Assembly: GCA_009602725.1 (NCBI GenBank)
Contig: WELB01000362.1
Location: forward strand, 1 to 11,601
Length of the DNA: 11,601 bases
Reading direction: 5' to 3'
DNA from: Spirogloea muscicola
Lineage: Eukaryota; Streptophyta; Zygnematophyceae; Spirogloeales; Spirogloeaceae
This document shows positions 8,223 through 11,601 of the stretch, piece by piece. The notes beneath the pieces are model-generated. The model saw only the letters and a program-made list of their open reading frames with translations. It was not told the DNA's origin and ran no database searches. Position numbers and translations under genes: made by a program. Each line of letters begins with the position of its first letter. The first letter of the stretch is position 1.

Positions 8223-10139
8223 TCAGTTCTCCTTGCCAAATCTGCACGAGAGATGTGCCCGAGCAGTCTCACATACCGAGCAGTCTCACATATTTATAGG
8301 TGAACTACCAGTAACATGAGGAGGGTCGTAACGAGTTCATAGGTGCAGTACCAGTAACACCAGGAGGGTCAGGACTCGTTTGTGGAGCCCAGAAGCTGAT
8401 CACTCACCCGAGTTCCGACAACTTCTTGTGTGACTCAGCATAATCAGCAAAGAAGGCATCCTCGTCCTGCAATGGCACTCTCCTCCAGCCTCAGCAGGAT
8501 TTGTAGGAAAAGTGACGTTCATGGTGCACAGAGGAAGGCAAGCTTCCTCATCTGTACTCTCGCACCTTGGCATAAAGCTCAACATATGGGCGGAACTTGT
8601 CGTCCTCGACCAAGACCTTGTCCGAAGGAAGCTGCAGAAGACCGTCCCTCTCTCCGCCCATGAGCTCCCTGCCATCATGTGTCGAATTATGGACACAGAC
8701 GGTGAGACACTGCAGAATGAACAATGACAGATAGTCTAGTGCCAACTGCTAGGCAAAGCCTGCTTAACTGGAAGTAATCGTTGGAGAATTTGAGGGGCTT
8801 CTCTGTCCAAGGTCCCTCAAAACCTGACCTCTCCTTGTGGCATCGCCCCTGCCAACGCAGGATTGCATGTTTTTGCGATTCAAGAATGCTGCTAGCAACC
8901 TGCGCCCCCTGACAAGCATCAGTGGGCCTATTGTCACTAAGTCAAAGAAAGGGCGCTGCACTTGGCACGTGAAGTCAACACTTCATCGAGTGTGCGCAGA
9001 CTGTTCTGCAAGTTTACCAGTGTGTGTGCCCCCGAGAGAACCACAATGTCTTTGTCAGTCATGCCCATCTGTGTGACAAAGACTTGCCGCAAGTGATCCG
9101 CACCTGAAGGACGGGAGGGTTTATTATCATAGACAACATGACAGTGTGGGAGTAAAGCTTACACATGGCGCTCTGCTGAAACAGAAACTCAAGCCATCTG
9201 CACGCGTTTGGCCCCACCAGCCATGACTGTTGCACAGAGTTGCCCCTACGAGCAAGGGTCCAGCTGACCTTTGGTTGGATTCGGCAGACGTCCTTCGTCA
9301 GGACTGTCAGTGAGGTCCTGCAGGAGCAGGTCCAAGGTCCACGTGCTTATTACGTCGCTCACAGAGACAGACTGAGCTTCATCTGCAGTACGAGCATTGG
9401 TGCAAGGAGTCCTCTGGCATACAAGCAGCCCCAGCTGCTAAAGTAGAGACCGGACGGTTTTGGGCGCCAAGGTCGCTGCCCTCAAGTGGGCCTTCAAGCA
9501 GTCCATGGGAGCTAGGGAAGCAAACGCACTAGGCGGCCCGGGACGAAGTCGATGTCGGGTCCGCCAGTGACCTCAACAGCCACCACCCCCGCCAGCTGAT
9601 AGATGTCGGCATAGCTCAGGACTGGAAGCTTGTCGTGGATGCACTCGAGCTGCTGCACAGCCCAGGTGAGGCCGGCGTTGGCCTGGTGCGAGAGCTCGTG
9701 GTTGTTGCGGATGGTGCCATTGGGGCCGCCGGTGTTGGTCTTGACGTCGTAGGTGCCACAGTTGTGCCAGCTGCCGCAGAGAGGAGGGGGAAGGTGAGGA
9801 GAGGGCGTGAGCGTCCAGGTAGCCGGTGGGGCAGTCAGGATGCCAGCGCGGCCGCCGGGACACGGTGGGGCGGAGGTGCGGAGGCTGGCAATGTGGGCTG
9901 GGGGGGAGCAGGGGCCTCACGCGAGGCGCAGCATGATGGGCGCGCAGTTCTTCTCTGCGGGCGGGCGCGCGCGCGGCGGTGTCAGCGGGGCGCCGTGCGG
10001 CGGGCGGGCGCGGGGGCGGGGAGATCGGGCAGATCGGGGAGGGTGGGGCACCGGCGATGAGGGCGCGGAGCTCGCGGCGGGCCTTGGCGACGGCGGCCGC
10101 ATACTCGGCGGACACGGGCGGGTACGTCTTGGCGCCCAT
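8223..10139 (-). CDS. APX: Ascorbate peroxidase, complete, nine exons, 252 residues
   Basis: A class I haem peroxidase that reduces hydrogen peroxide to water using ascorbate. Exons on the - strand: 10139-10052, 9954-9921, 9770-9530, 9317-9269, 9103-9018, 8848-8769, 8668-8566, 8466-8408, 8241-8223. All junctions keep frame, and the length matches the roughly 250 residues of cytosolic plant enzymes. The N-terminus [13 protein letters not shown] is typical of that group. [20 protein letters not shown] carries the ascorbate-binding Lys and Cys (30 and 32 in pea numbering) and the distal Arg, Trp and His. [12 protein letters not shown] has the proximal haem His; [11 protein letters not shown] has the ascorbate-site Arg and the proximal Trp; LPSDKVL has the Asp that bonds the proximal His. 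The start has an ideal context (GCCGCCGCCATGG). There is no membrane tail; the protein ends LSELGFGKEN. The last exon is only 19 bases. An in-frame ATG at 10280-10278 would add 47 residues. The exon 3-4 junction gives GRLDLTDS where relatives have GR(K/R)D, so that junction deserves an RNA check. Confidence -1.
8259..8292. repeat. Perfect 17-bp tandem duplication in the last peroxidase intron
   Basis: Two identical adjacent copies of CCGAGCAGTCTCACATA, at 8259-8275 and 8276-8292. The array lies just inside the 3' splice site of intron 8 (the acceptor AG is at 8243-8242), beginning 16 bases from it. Confidence -1.
8296..8381. repeat. Diverged 43-bp tandem duplication in the same intron
   Basis: Copies at 8296-8338 and 8339-8381 share ATAGGTG, TACCAGTAACA and AGGAGGGTC in the same order, with about 33 of 43 positions identical by eye. 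It directly follows the 17-bp duplication, so tandem repeats make up most of this 166-base intron. They appear to be of two different ages. Confidence -1.
10002..10048 (+). other. Two G-quadruplex motifs in peroxidase intron 1
   Basis: The + strand (template strand for the peroxidase) has GGG C GGG CGC GGGGG C GGGG at 10002-10021. A second set of four G-runs follows at 10027-10048, with loops of 6, 1 and 1 bases. Both lie in intron 1 (10051-9955), a stretch that is almost entirely G and C. Folding is predicted from the run pattern only. Confidence -1.
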
Positions 10140-10429
10140 GGCGGCGGCGGGGGGGCCAGGGGCAGGCGCCTGCCTCACCAAGTGCGGGTGTGTACAGATC
10201 TGGTGGCGTGGCTGTGCAAGCCACAGCCCAGCGCTCGCTTTGCTTGCTACTTCTGGGCCTCGTTTCCAGCTGCCAGTCAAGCCGGCTTGCGGCTGCTGGC
10301 TCGGGGTTACTCAGCTCCCAATCAAAGAAACAGCTCTGCCAAATTGACAGCAGTTGCTGCGAGAGGCCAGCCCAAAGGAATGGACAAGGTCTGCAAACCC
10401 AATCGCTGTTGTCTCTTGCATAAAGGGAA
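10140..10429 (-). promoter_or_regulatory. Peroxidase 5' UTR and probable core promoter region
   Basis: This is the space between the peroxidase start codon and the retroelement end. Read on the - strand it contains two ATTGG (inverted CCAAT) motifs, within + strand CCCAATC at about 10318 and 10399, and no clear TATA box. Close to the ATG lie a 14-bp perfect palindrome and a small hairpin. The frame of the peroxidase stays open back to 10280, so part of it could encode an N-terminal extension. The transcription start cannot be placed from sequence. Confidence -1.
10161..10174. promoter_or_regulatory. 14-bp perfect palindrome upstream of the peroxidase start
   Basis: GGCAGGCGCCTGCC is its own reverse complement and ends 21 bases before the start codon. 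A separate 7-bp hairpin (GGCTGTG at 10210-10216 and CACAGCC at 10222-10228, 5-base loop) lies further upstream. Either could be a protein-binding site or a 5' UTR structure; no known factor site is recognised. Confidence -1.
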
Positions 10430-10622
10430 GAGTGTGTGTATCAAGTGATGGAGGGCCTGGGTGGCCAGGTACAAAGGCAAGCACATTGACAGATGTACAT
10501 CGCCTGCTGCTAAGCTGACCCGCTCAGTAATGACGAGTCAGCACATAGAGGTCGCTACGTGATGCCCGAATACCGGACGCAGTCAACAAGCTCTTGTGCC
10601 ACCAACTAAGACTCGACCAGCT
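10430..10622 (-). repeat. Direct repeat copy 1 (LINE 3' end)
   Basis: Matches 11407-11601 in the same orientation, by eye about 85% identical with a few 1-2 base gaps. Shared blocks include GTACAAAGGCAAGCACATTG, CTGCTGCTAAGCTGACCCGC and GAGTCAGCACATAGAGGTCG. On the - strand it covers the last few reverse-transcriptase codons and the following non-coding tail. Confidence -1.
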
Positions 10623-11050
10623 TTCTGATGCAACGCATGAGCCTGAGCTCGCTGCAGACATGCTGACACTCGGCGTCGCAAAAATGACCAGTAGGTTGCC
10701 GGCATGCCCGTCTATGCTGGAAGCATACCCTCACGTCGAGCATATCCCAGACTAGCAAGATATTCAAGCAGGATATGAAAGCGAGGACCCATGCAGCCGA
10801 AAGTGTCAACTGCGGCTGGTAGGAGTTGATCACTGCGGGGGTAGTCAGAGCAGTGTTGGAGCTTTCTCTGCTCTGCACCACCCACTGCGTGGCCAGCAAT
10901 ATGAGTCGATGCTGAACTCTTGTACGCTTCCGTCACAACCACGTCAACCAAGGCTCGTGGGCCTCCGCCAGGTTGTACACCCACAATGTCCAGGGTGCGA
11001 CGGTGATGGCGTCCATGAGAATCCGTGGTGATGGGCATTATATTGCTCAC
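10583..11050 (-). pseudogene. Reverse transcriptase C-terminal fragment with internal stop
   Basis: The frame reads LDIVGVQPGGGPRALVDVVV, then GHAVGGAEQRKLQHCSDYP, LLPAAVDTFGCMGPRFHILL, a TAG at 10714-10712, then in the same frame YWSFLRRRVSACLQRAQAHA up to a TGA at 10585-10583. The succession GHA..AE..K..Y, then LLP.AVDTFG, then LRRR.S..LQRA.A is the pattern I know from C-terminal regions of algal non-LTR reverse transcriptases. That the similarity continues in frame past the TAG shows a single nonsense change rather than a gene end. The catalytic polymerase motifs are not in the window. Confidence -1.
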
Positions 11051-11060
11051 ATAGCATACC

Positions 11061-11406
11061 TGTGTGGTTTTGGCGCCCTTCGGCCCTTTGGATCTTGTCC
11101 ATTCCTTCTGGCATTCTGGCTACTTGGCTGCAGCCTCTGGCTCTGGCCAGGGGACCCGCTAGCCGGAGACTACTTTCTCCGACCTGCGGCTGCTCAACAG
11201 AGGTTACTGAGTGCTTCGTGGCTACTTGATTCACTGTGTGCCAGAGCTTTCTCTGGCCTTCGAACTTTGTTCGTTTCCTTTCCTGGGCTGGCCTCTCACA
11301 GGTCTACCGCATGCGCTTGTCCATTTCGCTTCAGCGGTCCATGGCCCATGTAACGAAGTTACACAAGATGGAACATCTATATCATGGGAATGATAGCTGG
11401 AGGAAT
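11061..11406. other. Stretch between the two retroelement ends, nothing recognised
   Basis: Open frames on both strands reach about 60-126 codons, but none has recognisable content and they overlap each other. It could be the 5' part of the nearer truncated element, too decayed to read, or host sequence caught between two insertions. Confidence -1.
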
Positions 11407-11601
11407 GCGTGTATATTAAGAGATGGGGAGGCCATGTGTGGCCAAGTACAAAGGCAAGCACATTGGACAAATGTACGTCACCTGCTGCTAAGCTGACCCG
11501 CTCAGTAACCACGAGTCAGCACATAGAGGTCGCTAGCTGACGCTCGAATACCGGACGGCAATTGACTAGCTCTTGTGCCAGCAGCTAAGGCTCGACCAGC
11601 T
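11407..11601 (-). repeat. Direct repeat copy 2 (LINE 3' end), cut by the window edge
   Basis: A second copy of the 10430-10622 sequence, running off the right edge. Its coding end reads AGRALAAGTRAS where copy 1 reads AGRVLVGGTRAC before the stop. Copy 2 lacks that stop and continues open for more codons, so the two copies are diverged members of one family. More of this element is expected to the right. Confidence -1.

Larger units (their letters stand above)
10430..11060 (-). mobile_element. 5'-truncated LINE (non-LTR retrotransposon) remnant
   Basis: Read on the - strand, a decayed reverse-transcriptase C-terminal frame (11050 to 10583) is followed by about 150 bases of non-coding sequence that recurs at 11407-11601. 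This is the layout of the 3' end of a LINE: end of ORF2, 3' UTR, then a short tail, here ATACACACAC near 10440-10430. The 5' limit is uncertain; nothing recognisable as element continues past about 11120. No target-site duplication was identified. Assignment rests on the pattern of the coding part and on the repeated 3' end. Confidence -1.

Noticed and set aside
9573-10280. Long - strand open frame of 235 codons taken as one protein
   Set aside because: It reads through introns 1 and 2 and past the end of exon 1 in the wrong frame. Only its first half (from 10139) carries peroxidase sequence; the Pro/Arg/Ala-rich remainder is GC-rich intron, and the real continuation is in the other exons.
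9635-10448. Long + strand open frames over the peroxidase 5' end (up to 213 codons)
   Set aside because: They lie antisense to peroxidase exons in a very GC-rich stretch where stop codons are rare; the Gly/Arg-rich translation has no family content.
10360-11310. Similarity between GAGAGGCCAGCCCA near 10363 (+) and a matching stretch near 11300 (-)
   Set aside because: About 14 bases only and not extended on either side; not enough for a terminal inverted repeat.
1-11601. Prokaryotic features: operons, CRISPR, insertion sequences, rRNA or tRNA genes
   Set aside because: Both recognised genes are split by many spliceosomal introns, no regularly spaced repeat array exists, and no tRNA or rRNA signature was seen on either strand.

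Overview
The window is nuclear DNA of a eukaryote, most likely a green alga of the Trebouxiophyceae (a Coccomyxa- or Chlorella-like organism; this placement is an inference). The reasons are very intron-dense genes with GT-AG introns of roughly 85-370 bases, plant-like versions of both recognised proteins, a TGTAA motif about 100 bases past one stop codon (the usual green-algal polyadenylation signal), moderately high GC, and a degraded non-LTR retrotransposon end of a kind seen in algal genomes.

There are two genes, arranged tail to tail. The left 6.9 kb (+ strand) is a 5'-incomplete gene for symplekin (SYMPK/Pta1 family), the scaffold of the mRNA 3'-end cleavage and polyadenylation machinery. 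I could trace 24 exons that join in one frame into about 1126 residues, ending at a TAA at 6918-6920, with TGTAA at 7018. From 7023 to 8222 I recognise no gene. The - strand from 10139 down to 8223 holds a complete nine-exon gene for a 252-residue ascorbate peroxidase. All key catalytic residues are present and no targeting peptide is needed, so a cytosolic enzyme is the simplest reading. Its 5' part (about 9560-10180) is very GC-rich, with G-quadruplex motifs in intron 1; its last intron carries two different tandem duplications.

The right end, from about 10430 to the window edge, looks like LINE debris. There are two direct copies of a ~190-base sequence (10430-10622 and 11407-11601), and beside the first is a - strand reading frame resembling the C-terminal end of algal non-LTR reverse transcriptases, broken by one stop codon. 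The simplest reading is two 5'-truncated copies of one element, head to tail, with the nearer 3' end about 290 bases upstream of the peroxidase start codon.

The two genes have no evident functional link: one does RNA 3'-end processing, the other hydrogen peroxide detoxification. I found no new multi-gene system. The most notable signals are in gene architecture: 20 of 23 symplekin introns in phase 0, a probable GC-AG intron with a competing GT donor, a perfect hairpin against a 3' splice site, and the retroelement next to the peroxidase promoter.
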